Shown: positions 25,456-33,296, counted from the stretch's first letter. The stretch: 64,000 bases of DNA from G963662265 sp963668545 (GCA_963668545.1 OY764868.1:868001-932000); one strand, 5' to 3'. Notes: a model not told the origin generated them from the sequence alone. Numbers and translations: made by a program.

Positions 25456-26367
25456 ATGCTTGAAGTTAACCTTTCTTCATTCTTCGGAAGCAGCGGAAAA
25501 GGTTTATTCAAGTCTGTAAAGATTCTTGAAAATCTTGAAAACGGTTTCTGGAAAGTAAGCACAAGTTCGGGTATTATCAAAGTTTTTTCTGAAGAAAAAC
25601 TTATACCCGGAAAAACTGTAAGTGCTTTTATTCGACAGGAAGGAAATCTTATCAAACTGGAAACATTGAATCAGGAGAAAACAGCATTTTCTCCTGATTT
25701 TTTTTATCCCCATGCATTAATCCAGACAGATTATATAATGAAAACGGCATCCAGGCTGAATATAAGGTTATCAGACAGTGATGTATATCTGCTCAAAAAA
25801 TATCTGAAGAAAAAACGAAACCTGAAATTCATGGTCCCGTTTCTGATTGATGCATTTGATAAAGGTTTCAGGTCGGAAATACAGCTTGGAGAACTCTGCG
25901 GCAGTTTTGATGGCAGGCGTGAAAAAAACAACAGCAGGGGAAAGATGAAGGAATATCTGAAAAAACAGGTTTCAGAAGCGGAAAACAGCCGATCAGCATT
26001 ATTTCTTTACAACCATCTTAAAACCGGAAAAGACCACTGGGTGGTGGTCCCCTATAATATTGCGGGAAAAGAAAATATTGAAGGGGCTGTAAGGCTGAGG
26101 ATCTCTGGGGGGGGGATAAAAAATATTATTGTAAATGCTGTAAAAGGTGAATCAGATGAATGGGGATTTTTTATTACTGCAGAAAACAAAAGTTATAATA
26201 TGAGAATATACTGCAGTGAACCTGAAAAAATCAAAGAATCCGAATCTTTTGGTGAATTTCGAAAAAAACTTCAAAACCTGCGGGTTAAAATTGACGATAA
26301 TGTTAAGGATATTGCTTATTTCAGCGGTTTTGGCGAGGAAAACACTGATCTGGATATCTCTGTATGA
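25456..26367 (+). CDS. FliK-like protein (YlqG-like)
   Basis: A 303-residue soluble protein. The C-terminal part (about residues 195-295: WVVVPYNIAGKENIEGAVRL, then WGFFITAENKSYN and a helix ending LRVKID) has the layout of the FliK C-terminal domain, which senses hook length and contacts FlhB. The match is by pattern, not by strict motifs. Support comes from the next gene, which encodes an FlhB cytoplasmic tail. A FliK-like gene (ylqG) followed by an flhB-tail gene (ylqH) near rplS is known in Bacillus subtilis. The coding region contains a perfect terminator hairpin with eight T (25671-25705) and a nine-G run (26107-26115). Confidence 0.6.
   Translation: MLEVNLSSFFGSSGKGLFKSVKILENLENGFWKVSTSSGIIKVFSEEKLIPGKTVSAFIRQEGNLIKLETLNQEKTAFSPDFFYPHALIQTDYIMKTASRLNIRLSDSDVYLLKKYLKKKRNLKFMVPFLIDAFDKGFRSEIQLGELCGSFDGRREKNNSRGKMKEYLKKQVSEAENSRSALFLYNHLKTGKDHWVVVPYNIAGKENIEGAVRLRISGGGIKNIIVNAVKGESDEWGFFITAENKSYNMRIYCSEPEKIKESESFGEFRKKLQNLRVKIDDNVKDIAYFSGFGEENTDLDISV
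25671..25705 (+). terminator. Intrinsic terminator inside the FliK-like coding region
   Basis: A perfect 11-bp stem (25671-25681 and 25687-25697) with a 5-base loop CAGCA is followed at once by eight T (25698-25705). It lies 222 bases downstream of the rplS stop and in frame within the next gene. The hairpin would stop transcripts from the ribosomal operon unless translating ribosomes prevent folding. Confidence 0.75.
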
Positions 26368-26609
26368 AAAAGAGAAAAAAAGCTGTAGCATTGAGCTATA
26401 AGAAGGAATATCCTGCACCTGTGGTAATTGCCAAAGGGGAAGGATTGTTTGCTGACAGGATACTGGAAGTTGCTGAAAAGGAAGGAATAACTGTCTGCAG
26501 TGACACCAGTCTTGCCGAGGTTCTTTTTTCTGCTGATCTTTACAGTTTCATCCCTGAAGAGCAGTATGAAATAGTAGCAGAAATATTAAGTTTTATAGTT
26601 AAAATATAG
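26364..26609 (+). CDS. flhX: FlhB C-terminal-tail protein (FlhX/YlqH-like)
   Basis: An 81-residue stand-alone copy of the FlhB/YscU cytoplasmic C-terminal domain: KAVALSYKKEYPAPVVIAKG, then GLFADRILEVAEKEGITV, SLAEVLF and IPEEQYEIVAEILSFI. It lacks the membrane part and the NPTH autocleavage loop of full FlhB. Such proteins can substitute for the cleaved FlhB tail in substrate switching of the flagellar export apparatus. Its start overlaps the FliK-like gene by four bases, which fits partners in hook-length control. Confidence 0.88.
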   Translation: MKKRKKAVALSYKKEYPAPVVIAKGEGLFADRILEVAEKEGITVCSDTSLAEVLFSADLYSFIPEEQYEIVAEILSFIVKI

Positions 26610-26625
26610 GTATGCTGAGAAGAAT

Positions 26626-27759
26626 ATGAAGAATATACAGGTAGCTGATTTAGTTGAAGGTGTGAAATTTACAGAGGATGTGTATCTTGATAAAAGCAAT
26701 ATGCTTGTCCCTGCAAATGTAGCTCTAAAACAGAAGGAAATTGAACGTCTCTCAAAGTGGGGTATAGATGAGGTTTTTACAGATGGTGATATGCTCCTCC
26801 CTGCTCAGAAAGTTGACAGGTCTGAGAGAGGTATATCCAGAGATTCAAAACTATTCAGTGAATATGTAGATCTTGTAGATCATTTTTCAATATTTATCAG
26901 GGATGCCTCAAAAGGGGTCAAGCCTGACCTTAAAATTATCAAGACAGTTTCTGATACAATAATTTCAAATTTTTCATCTCCTGACAGCTTCAGCGATGTT
27001 CATGAAATAATCAGCTATATAAGTAAAAGTGATAATATAGGTGAAAAAAGGGCTTCGAGCGGAGTCAACTGCGCTATTCTGTCTGTTCTGCTCGGCCTTG
27101 AATATAACATGACAGGGGTTCGTCTTCAGCACCTGGTAATTGCTTCTCTCCTGCATGATATCGGAATGCTTAAGATGCCCCCAAGTATTGTTGAAAAAAA
27201 GGGCAAGCTGGAGCCTGATGAACTGAAAGTGGTAAAGACACATCCGGTTTTTTCATATCAGCTGATTACCAGGAATTTCGGATTTCCGGAGGCAATAGGG
27301 CAGGCTGTTCTTTTCCATCATGAAAGGTGGGATGGTAAAGGATATCCAAAGAAACTGACCGGGGAAGATATTCCTCTCCTTGCAAGGATAATCGCAGTTA
27401 CAGACTCTTTTGAAGCCATGAACAGGGTAAAGGCCTACAGGACATCCATGATCGGATATGCTGCAATGAAGCAGATACTTAATGAGAATTCCAAAAAGTA
27501 TGATGCACAGGTTGTCAAGCAGTTTATAAAGGTACTTGGAATATATCCTCCCGGAAGCATCGTTATAATGAATGACAAATCAATAGGAAAAGTAATCAGG
27601 ATAAAGAAGAAAGCCCCTCTGCGTCCTGTTCTCCAGCTGATGATAAATGCCGAAGGAAGAAACTGCTCTTCTGATAATGAGATTGTTGATCTTATGGATA
27701 ATAAATCGCTCTTTATTGTAAAAGTAATTGACAATAATGAGCTTGAAGGGAAAATATGA
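26626..27759 (+). CDS. HD-GYP domain c-di-GMP phosphodiesterase
   Basis: A 377-residue protein. The N-terminal 120 residues form a unique region (DUF3391-like in position). The HD-GYP domain follows, with the metal-binding LLHDIGM at about 174-180 and HHERWDGKGYP at about 230-240, so all key residues for c-di-GMP hydrolysis are present. A C-terminal beta-rich tail follows (GSIVIMNDKSIGKVIRIKKK). It begins 17 bases after the FlhB-tail gene and is probably co-transcribed, linking c-di-GMP to motility. It opposes the GGDEF enzyme at 13583. Confidence 0.92.
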   Translation: MKNIQVADLVEGVKFTEDVYLDKSNMLVPANVALKQKEIERLSKWGIDEVFTDGDMLLPAQKVDRSERGISRDSKLFSEYVDLVDHFSIFIRDASKGVKPDLKIIKTVSDTIISNFSSPDSFSDVHEIISYISKSDNIGEKRASSGVNCAILSVLLGLEYNMTGVRLQHLVIASLLHDIGMLKMPPSIVEKKGKLEPDELKVVKTHPVFSYQLITRNFGFPEAIGQAVLFHHERWDGKGYPKKLTGEDIPLLARIIAVTDSFEAMNRVKAYRTSMIGYAAMKQILNENSKKYDAQVVKQFIKVLGIYPPGSIVIMNDKSIGKVIRIKKKAPLRPVLQLMINAEGRNCSSDNEIVDLMDNKSLFIVKVIDNNELEGKI

Positions 27760-27805
27760 AATATCCGGAATTATGTGACTGCTCCGGAATTCGGGAGATT
27801 GTTTG

Positions 27806-27955
27806 ATGGTCAGAATTGCTAAAAAGTCAGATCCTGTGAAACTTAAAGAATTAAAGGAAAAAATCAATGATGAAGAGTATTTGACTCTGGCAATACAGCG
27901 TATAGCAATGCTATTATCAAGTGAATTACTTGGTATGAATGAGGAGAATAAATGA
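27806..27955 (+). CDS. Small conserved-looking protein, 49 residues
   Basis: An open frame of 49 codons starting ATG 27806, with GGGAG eight bases upstream, ending in an ATGA overlap with the next gene. The product starts MVRIAKKSDPVKLKELKEKI and continues as charged and amphipathic helices (YLTLAIQRIAMLLSSELL). The coupling on the 3' side and the good ribosome-binding site argue that it is real. No family is recognised. Confidence 0.6.
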   Translation: MVRIAKKSDPVKLKELKEKINDEEYLTLAIQRIAMLLSSELLGMNEENK

Positions 27956-28470
27956 AACCTGCAAAGGAAAACAGCGGCAGAAACAATAACAGTGAAAACG
28001 CAGGAGAAATAAATAAAAACACACCCGGCCCTGGACAGGGAAGCAGCGGAAAAAAAGAGGGTAAAAGAGAATTCAGAAACAGCAGGCGATGGAGAAAGGG
28101 GCGGGACCGCTACCGCGATAAGGACCGGTCTGATGATAAAAGCAGGGAAAACAGCGGAAATGAAGTAAAAATCAGCAAAGCTGTTTACAAGTGTGATATC
28201 TGCGGCAAGGATATTAAAGAAATTTCATCTGCTATTGCATCCCCTGAAACACAGAACCCTGTGCATTTTGACTGCATTATTCAGAAACTTAAAGATGAAA
28301 ACACTCTCGAAAATACAGACAGGATAGTATATCTGGGGGCAGGAAGTTTCGGCATAGTACGGCAGGAAAAGAACAAGCCTGCAAAGGATTTTACAATAAT
28401 CAAGAAAATAGAATTTGAAAACAGGGATGAAAAACCCGAGTGGAGAAGTAATCAGCTCAGAATACGGTAA
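27952..28470 (+). CDS. Basic N-terminus plus zinc-knuckle-like protein, unknown function
   Basis: A 172-residue protein. Residues 1-75 are low complexity and rich in Arg, Lys, Asn and Gly (RRWRKGRDRYRDKDRS), probably disordered and able to bind RNA. Residues 78-130 contain a CDICGKDI pair and a downstream HFDC, a C2HC-like metal site. The tail is mixed. The combination suggests a nucleic-acid-associated protein; I know no named family. It ends at a strong terminator. Confidence 0.65.
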   Translation: MKPAKENSGRNNNSENAGEINKNTPGPGQGSSGKKEGKREFRNSRRWRKGRDRYRDKDRSDDKSRENSGNEVKISKAVYKCDICGKDIKEISSAIASPETQNPVHFDCIIQKLKDENTLENTDRIVYLGAGSFGIVRQEKNKPAKDFTIIKKIEFENRDEKPEWRSNQLRIR

Positions 28471-28492
28471 AACTGGTATTCCATATATAAAA

Positions 28493-28535
28493 AAAGGGTT
28501 TCCTGCAGTATCTGCCGGAAACCCTTTCTATTTTA
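28493..28535 (+). terminator. Bidirectional intrinsic terminator
   Basis: The stem AAAGGGTTTCC/GGAAACCCTTT (28493-28503 and 28517-28527) continues inward as GCAG/CTGC around a TAT loop, with T-rich flanks (TCTATTTT; on the other strand TTTTTATATATGG). It lies between the convergent 27952 and 28548 genes and can serve both. Confidence 0.85.
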
Positions 28536-28547
28536 TGAAATGAAAAA

Positions 28548-29252
28548 TTAATAATTTTTAAGTCTGTCGAGAAGCATGTCTGCCCATTTTTTTACATTCG
28601 GGCTGTAGTTTCCCTCTTTTATCTTTATTATTGATCTGAATATGAAGAACGGATCAGGTTCTTCTTCAAAACCGCCGTTCTTTTTTGCAATTTTCTCTAT
28701 TGCAAGAAGTGATGCAATTGCCAGGTTGTCATCAACCCTGACTTTTTTTGCATCAGCATCAATTACCTGGGCAATAGCTTCCAGGGACTGATTGTTTTCA
28801 TTCATTCCGATTATACCAAGTGCATATACTGCCTGGGAAAGAACCATTGTCTCATCATCTTTTTGTGTTATATCGATAAGGGTATCCCTTGATATTTCCC
28901 CGCCAAGTTCTCCGAGAAGCTTGCATGCTCTTCTTCTTACTTCAGGATAGTAATTGGTTTTTCTTCTGTTTTCTGTGACAACAGTTGAGATACCTTCTCC
29001 TGACAGGCTGTTGAGAATGGCATGTATCTGGGGATCTCCTTTTTTGATTTTTCCGTCAGAGAACATCTCTTCAATACTTTCAATAGCTGCAAGTTTCTGG
29101 TCCCTTGTATCTGCCTGGGCAAGTTCCCTTATTATGCTTACTTCAACACTGGTACTCAGGTATTTCTCTTCTACAGTCTGCTCACCGTCCTGGGCAGACA
29201 CTGCTGCAGAAAACATGATTGCCAGCACTGTAAAAATTATTATCTTTTTCAT
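28548..29252 (-). CDS. Exported HEAT-repeat protein
   Basis: Taken from ATG 29252 (234 residues), which has GGAGA ten bases upstream and begins a signal peptide MKKIIIFTVLAIMFSAAVSA. The mature part is a helical repeat array with HEAT/PBS-lyase-like units, for example VRRRACKLLGELGGEISRDT and LSQAVYALGIIG. Such arrays mediate protein contacts; a specific role cannot be read. It follows a lipoprotein gene whose stop overlaps the untranslated region just upstream. Confidence 0.8.
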   Translation of the reverse strand: MKKIIIFTVLAIMFSAAVSAQDGEQTVEEKYLSTSVEVSIIRELAQADTRDQKLAAIESIEEMFSDGKIKKGDPQIHAILNSLSGEGISTVVTENRRKTNYYPEVRRRACKLLGELGGEISRDTLIDITQKDDETMVLSQAVYALGIIGMNENNQSLEAIAQVIDADAKKVRVDDNLAIASLLAIEKIAKKNGGFEEEPDPFFIFRSIIKIKEGNYSPNVKKWADMLLDRLKNY

Positions 29253-29271
29253 CTTGTTTCTCCAAATTATG

Positions 29272-29814
29272 TTATAAGCCAATTTTCCAGCTGTTGTCTA
29301 TGTATTTAAGGTTATAAAGAACAACCAGTTCACCTTCAATATTCATGTAAGCCTTTATATTATTATCATCTATAAATGAAATATCATCAAGGCTGACATC
29401 GGATCTGCTTGGTACAACTACATAGGTGAAGTAGTCGTTAAGAGATCTGATTGTAATATTGTATTTTTTCAAAGTGGGTGTGTTGGAAATTGTCCTGAGA
29501 TTTTCAGGATTACTGTAGTAATCAATATATTCTTTTGTAAGATATTGCTTCCACTCCCTGAAATTCTGGTCTCTGATAATCTTATTGAGGTCATCAATAA
29601 GCTTTTCAATATCTGTAAAGATTTTTGTATACTGCTCTTCCGAGACCTGAAACCCCTCGCTTTCTGCCGGTTTTTCTTCTGCCGGAGGGGGGGTTTCTGC
29701 TGCAGCCGGCTCTTCAGCCTGTACTGCCGGTTCTGTTGTACCGCAGGCAGCAAAAAACGTTATAACCATGAAAACAATTATTAAATAGCAAAATAAAATT
29801 TTAAGTTTGTCCAT
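29272..29814 (-). CDS. Lipoprotein of unknown function
   Basis: From ATG 29814 the product has 180 residues with a lipoprotein signal peptide (KILFCYLIIVFMVITFF) and lipobox FFAAC. A Pro/Glu/Ala-rich linker (AEEPAAAETPPPAEEKPAE) follows, then a domain of about 130 residues (LIDDLNKIIRDQNFREWKQY; YTYVVVPSRSDVSLDDI-like) resembling NTF2-like/SnoaL folds in pattern. An in-frame ATG at 29832 lacks a ribosome-binding site. It forms an operon with the HEAT gene. Confidence 0.75.
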   Translation of the reverse strand: MDKLKILFCYLIIVFMVITFFAACGTTEPAVQAEEPAAAETPPPAEEKPAESEGFQVSEEQYTKIFTDIEKLIDDLNKIIRDQNFREWKQYLTKEYIDYYSNPENLRTISNTPTLKKYNITIRSLNDYFTYVVVPSRSDVSLDDISFIDDNNIKAYMNIEGELVVLYNLKYIDNSWKIGL

Positions 29815-29840
29815 ATCCCTTGTACCTTTCATAATATAAC

Positions 29841-29868
29841 ATTATATTATTTTACAGCTATTTGTCAA
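29841..29868 (-). promoter_or_regulatory. Sigma-70 promoter of the lipoprotein-HEAT operon
   Basis: On the minus strand TTGACA (29868-29863), a 16-base spacer and TATAAT (29846-29841). It is consensus at both boxes. Confidence 0.75.
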
Positions 29869-29890
29869 AACAAAATTATTTTTTTATATA
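29862..29890 (+). promoter_or_regulatory. Candidate coaD promoter, back to back with the lipoprotein promoter
   Basis: TTGTCA (29862-29867), 17 bases, TATATA (29885-29890). The -35 box overlaps the -35 box of the divergent promoter, so the two may compete for RNA polymerase. Confidence 0.5.
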
Positions 29891-29914
29891 CAGTATAGTT
29901 ACAGGATTATTCAG

Positions 29915-30400
29915 ATGGTAAAAGCGATATTTCCAGGTTCCTTTGACCCCCCCACAAATGGTCATATTAATGTAATTGAACGGGCATCCAAGATTTTTGA
30001 AGAACTGATTGTTGTAATTTCAGTGAATCCTCAGAAAAAATATTTTTTTGATGCAGAAGAAAGATATAATATGCTCAGGGAGATTATTAAAAACTATGAT
30101 AATGTTCATCTTCATATGTGGGACAAGCTGATTGTGGATTTTGCAGAGAAGAAAGGAGCCAAGGTAATTGTCAGGGGGATAAGGGCACTCAATGATTTTG
30201 CATATGAGCTTGAACTATCGATGATAAACAAGGGACTTAAATCACATATAGATACCCTTTTTATACCAACAGATCCGAGATATTCCCTTCTCCGTTCCTC
30301 TGCCATCAAGGAACTTGCATCTTTCGGAGGAGATATATCTCAGATGGTGCCTGCGAATGTGGAAAAAGCTATTAAAGAACGGCTTGCCATGAGTTCTTGA
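29915..30400 (+). CDS. coaD: Phosphopantetheine adenylyltransferase
   Basis: A 161-residue enzyme for the fourth step of coenzyme A synthesis (4'-phosphopantetheine + ATP to dephospho-CoA). The nucleotidyltransferase motif GSFDPPTNGH (His17) is present, with the ATP-binding RGIRALNDFAYELEL and the C-terminal LLRSSAIKELASFGGD. Full family length. A promoter for rpmF overlaps its stop codon. Confidence 0.97.
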   Translation: MVKAIFPGSFDPPTNGHINVIERASKIFEELIVVISVNPQKKYFFDAEERYNMLREIIKNYDNVHLHMWDKLIVDFAEKKGAKVIVRGIRALNDFAYELELSMINKGLKSHIDTLFIPTDPRYSLLRSSAIKELASFGGDISQMVPANVEKAIKERLAMSS

Positions 30401-30425
30401 CAATTATTATCCTATACGGTATCTT
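30397..30425 (+). promoter_or_regulatory. Sigma-70 promoter of rpmF-acpP-rnc
   Basis: TTGACA (30397-30402), a 17-base spacer and TATCTT (30420-30425), overlapping the coaD stop. This would give a leader of about 130 bases before rpmF, with no recognised regulatory fold. Confidence 0.65.
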
Positions 30426-30564
30426 TTTCTGAAATTAATGTATTATTAAACTGATTTCCCGGATGATTGATAATATTATTCATCCTGTTACAGCAGACAA
30501 AAGCATACAGACAGTTGAGCTGCAGTTGCTGTGTTATATATAACAACATGAGAGGTTAAAAAAA

Positions 30565-30753
30565 ATGGCAGTACCTATACGAAAAACTTCAAAAGCTAAG
30601 ACCAGAGGAAGAAAAGCTATCAACATGAAGATGACTGCACCGGGGCTTACAGAGTGCAGTACCTGCGGAAACAAGGTCGTTCCACACAGAGTTTGCCCAA
30701 AATGCGGATTTTATAAAGGAAAACAGTATTTAGAGCTTGAAGAAATTGCCTAA
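30565..30753 (+). CDS. rpmF: 50S ribosomal protein bL32
   Basis: A 62-residue protein with a basic N-terminus and the zinc-binding form of bL32: CSTCG and CPKCGFYKGK. Followed by acpP, the usual neighbour, since rpmF often links to fatty-acid genes. Confidence 0.97.
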   Translation: MAVPIRKTSKAKTRGRKAINMKMTAPGLTECSTCGNKVVPHRVCPKCGFYKGKQYLELEEIA

Positions 30754-30827
30754 ATAGTATATAAGTTTTTTCTTTTTTCAGCAGCTTATTAAAAAAGCTG
30801 AAATAGATCCAAAAAAACAGGAGAATA

Positions 30828-31067
30828 ATGATGGACGAACTTTTTGAGAAAGTAAAAAAAATTATAGCTGAAAAACTTGATGTGGAAGAAGCAAAAATTA
30901 CAGCTGATGCTTCATTCAGACAGGATCTCGGAGCAGACAGCCTTGATACTTATGAACTTGTTTATGCTCTTGAAGAGGAAATGGGAATCCAGATTCCTGA
31001 TGAAAAAGCAAATGAATTTGAAACTGTAGGCGATGCTGTCGAATTTATCAGATCAGCTTCTAACTAA
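30828..31067 (+). CDS. acpP: Acyl carrier protein
   Basis: A 79-residue carrier for fatty-acid intermediates. The phosphopantetheine attachment site is Ser38 in LGADSLDTYELVYALEE. ATG 30828 and 30831 are both possible; AGGAG lies just upstream. The RNase III gene overlaps or follows closely. Confidence 0.97.
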   Translation: MMDELFEKVKKIIAEKLDVEEAKITADASFRQDLGADSLDTYELVYALEEEMGIQIPDEKANEFETVGDAVEFIRSASN

Positions 31068-31842
31068 GATTGGTGTGTTGAATTTTCAAAAAAGTCTTAA
31101 ACTTAAATCACCGCAGGTAAGTGGAGAGAGAAAAAAAGAACTTTTATTGTTTGAAAATCATGCAGGCTTAAGGTTCAGAAAACTTGATTTTCTGAACCTT
31201 GCTTTTTGTCACAGGTCATATGCAAATGAAAGCCACGAAGATATTGATAACAATGAAAAACTGGAATTCCTCGGGGATTCTGTTCTCGGTCTGATTACCA
31301 GCGAATATCTCTTCTATCTCCTCCCTGACGGGGTAGAAGGCGATCTTGCAAGGATAAAAAGCTTTGTAGTAAGTGAAAACAGCCTGAGTACCATTGCAAA
31401 GTCAATAAAGGTTGATAATTTCATCCTTATCGGAAAGGGTGAGGAGTATTCAGGTGGAAGAAACAAAAAAGCAATACTTGCAGACTGCATGGAAGCCATA
31501 ATCGGGGCATATTACCTTGATTCAGGTCTCAAGGCAGTTAGATCATTTATACTGAAGCATCTTATTCCTGAAATTATAAAAGTGCTTGAAAACAAGCATG
31601 AAAAGGACTACAAAACCCTTCTTCAGGAATTTGTCCAGAAAAGGTATAAAACATATCCGAAATACAAGCTTATAAAAAAAATAGGCCCTGACCATGACAG
31701 AACTTTTCTTGTCGAAGTAAGAATAAAGGACAAGGTTTTCGGTCCGGGGGAAGGTAAAAACAAGAAGTCTGCAGAGCAGAATGCGGCAAGCATAGCCTAC
31801 AGAAGCTATGTAAAGGATGCCGAGGCAAACACTCTAAATTAA
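31033..31842 (+). CDS. rnc: Ribonuclease III
   Basis: A double-strand-specific RNase that matures rRNA and regulates mRNAs. The catalytic domain contains FCHRSYANE and the signature NNEKLEFLGDSVLGL; a second acidic cluster (ADCMEAIIGAYYLD) supplies the metal site. A dsRNA-binding domain ends the protein (YKTLLQEFVQKRYK, GKNKKSAEQNAAS). The ATG at 31033 overlaps acpP by 35 bases; GTG 31075, just after the acpP stop, is an equally likely start (255 residues). Neither has a good ribosome-binding site. The early coding region contains a perfect 13-bp hairpin. Confidence 0.94.
   Translation: MLSNLSDQLLTKIGVLNFQKSLKLKSPQVSGERKKELLLFENHAGLRFRKLDFLNLAFCHRSYANESHEDIDNNEKLEFLGDSVLGLITSEYLFYLLPDGVEGDLARIKSFVVSENSLSTIAKSIKVDNFILIGKGEEYSGGRNKKAILADCMEAIIGAYYLDSGLKAVRSFILKHLIPEIIKVLENKHEKDYKTLLQEFVQKRYKTYPKYKLIKKIGPDHDRTFLVEVRIKDKVFGPGEGKNKKSAEQNAASIAYRSYVKDAEANTLN
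31170..31206 (+). promoter_or_regulatory. Perfect hairpin inside the rnc coding region
   Basis: The arms at 31170-31182 and 31188-31200 are 13 bp of perfect complement, with a 5-base loop (CTTGA). They are followed by GCTTTTTG. The hairpin lies about 100 bases after the acpP stop. It could act as a weak terminator for rpmF-acpP transcripts or as an RNase III cleavage site in its own mRNA. Confidence 0.65.
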
Positions 31843-33185
31843 TCGATATCTATTCTTTCGTTGTAGAAATTACGGGCTATTTCTATAAGAATATCTCTTC
31901 TGTTCATTTCAGGGTCATCGAGAACTGATTCAAGAAGGAATTCAAGTACTCTGCCCATTACAGGACCTTTTGGGATTCCCCCCTTTTCTGCCAGAATGTT
32001 TCCGTCCACTTCCAGGTTTCTGATGGTAAATGCATTTTCCTTTTCCAGAATGCTGTTGATTCTGCTTATAAAGGACTTGTCGTTAATGCATTCAAATGGT
32101 TTCCCCTTCATTCCCGCCCTGTCAGCAAACCTGAGTCTTATAAGGTCCCTGATATTTTCTTTACCCACCCTGGAAATAAGTCTTCTCAGTGCACTGTCAG
32201 TCCATTCCGGAGTGTAGTTGAACATGTGCTCCCTTATAAGGTGTGTCACCTGTTTTTCCAGTGCTTTGGGAAATTTAAGCCTTTTGAGTATTTCTGAAGC
32301 TGTTTCAGCAGAAATGATCTCATGGTTGTAAAAGGTCGGTACTCCCTCCCTTAATTCAAGGGAATCAGGTTTTCCCACATCATGGAGAAGGGCAGCAAGC
32401 CTTATAACAATGTTGTTTTCAGCAAAGTCAGCAGAATAAACTGAATGCTCAAAAACATCAAAGCAGTGCATTTCCCTCTGCTGTATCCCTATTCCGCGTT
32501 CAAGCTCGGGAACAATGTATTTGAGTATATCTGTATCTTTCATAATGAAAAAAGCTTTTGAAGGTTTTTCGGAAAGAAGAATTTTGATTAATTCATCACG
32601 TATTCTTTCAGCTGAAATATATTCAAGACGAAAACCCTGTTCCCTCATTCCTGAAAGGGTGTTTTCCTCTATTTCAAAATCAAGCTGTGAAGCAAATCTG
32701 CAGCCTCTCAGGACCCTTAGACCGTCTTCTGAAAAGCGCTTTACAGGGTCTCCTATTGCCCTTATAATCCTTTCTTTCAGGTCTTTTCTCCCATTATGGG
32801 GATCAAGCAGTATATCTTTAACAGGGTCATATGCCATTGAATTTATGGTGAAATCCCTTCTCTCAAGATCTTCGTAGATTGAACTGCTGAATTCTATTCT
32901 GTCGGGGTGCCTTGAATTTGAATAAATTCCGTCTATTCTGAATGTTGTGACCTCAAACTGCATCCCTTTATAGAGGACTGTTACTGTTCCGTGTTCAATA
33001 CCTGTCGGGATTACTTTTTTAAACAGGTTAATTATATCATCCGGAAGGGCATCAGTTGCAAAATCAAAATCAGCTGGTTTAATACCCCGTATAAAGTTTC
33101 TTACAGCTCCTCCCACAAGATAGCAGCTGAAACCTGATTTATTGAATACTGAACAGAAATCTTTGATTTTTACAGGAACATTCAC
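31839..33185 (-). CDS. cca: CCA-adding tRNA nucleotidyltransferase
   Basis: A 448-residue class II nucleotidyltransferase. Residues 16-60 hold the active-site region YLVGGAVRNFI and the catalytic DFDFATDA. The RRDFTINSMAYDP and RVLRGCRFASQLDF segments are typical. A C-terminal HD domain follows (LLHDVGKP, about residue 258). Poly(A) polymerases and separate CC/A-adding enzymes look alike, but this is the only candidate in the window, and none of the three tRNA genes here encodes CCA. The stop overlaps the rnc stop by four bases (convergent). Confidence 0.9.
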   Translation of the reverse strand: MNVPVKIKDFCSVFNKSGFSCYLVGGAVRNFIRGIKPADFDFATDALPDDIINLFKKVIPTGIEHGTVTVLYKGMQFEVTTFRIDGIYSNSRHPDRIEFSSSIYEDLERRDFTINSMAYDPVKDILLDPHNGRKDLKERIIRAIGDPVKRFSEDGLRVLRGCRFASQLDFEIEENTLSGMREQGFRLEYISAERIRDELIKILLSEKPSKAFFIMKDTDILKYIVPELERGIGIQQREMHCFDVFEHSVYSADFAENNIVIRLAALLHDVGKPDSLELREGVPTFYNHEIISAETASEILKRLKFPKALEKQVTHLIREHMFNYTPEWTDSALRRLISRVGKENIRDLIRLRFADRAGMKGKPFECINDKSFISRINSILEKENAFTIRNLEVDGNILAEKGGIPKGPVMGRVLEFLLESVLDDPEMNRRDILIEIARNFYNERIDID

Positions 33186-33296
33186 AACAGACAGTAAATA
33201 ATTAATAGATATGCAATGTCAATAAAAAAGTTGTTTTTAATAAGCCGGAGACAGGTGAAGGGGAATAATAATCTATAATTTACAAAAGTAACTGAT

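Noticed and set aside
28954..29309. Plus-strand open frames opposite the HEAT-repeat gene
   Set aside because: They mirror the minus-strand HEAT protein and signal peptide and lack ribosome-binding sites.
30780..30815. Terminator between rpmF and acpP
   Set aside because: A stem (CAGCTT/AAGCTG) exists but it is short, with no following T run; the T run lies before it.
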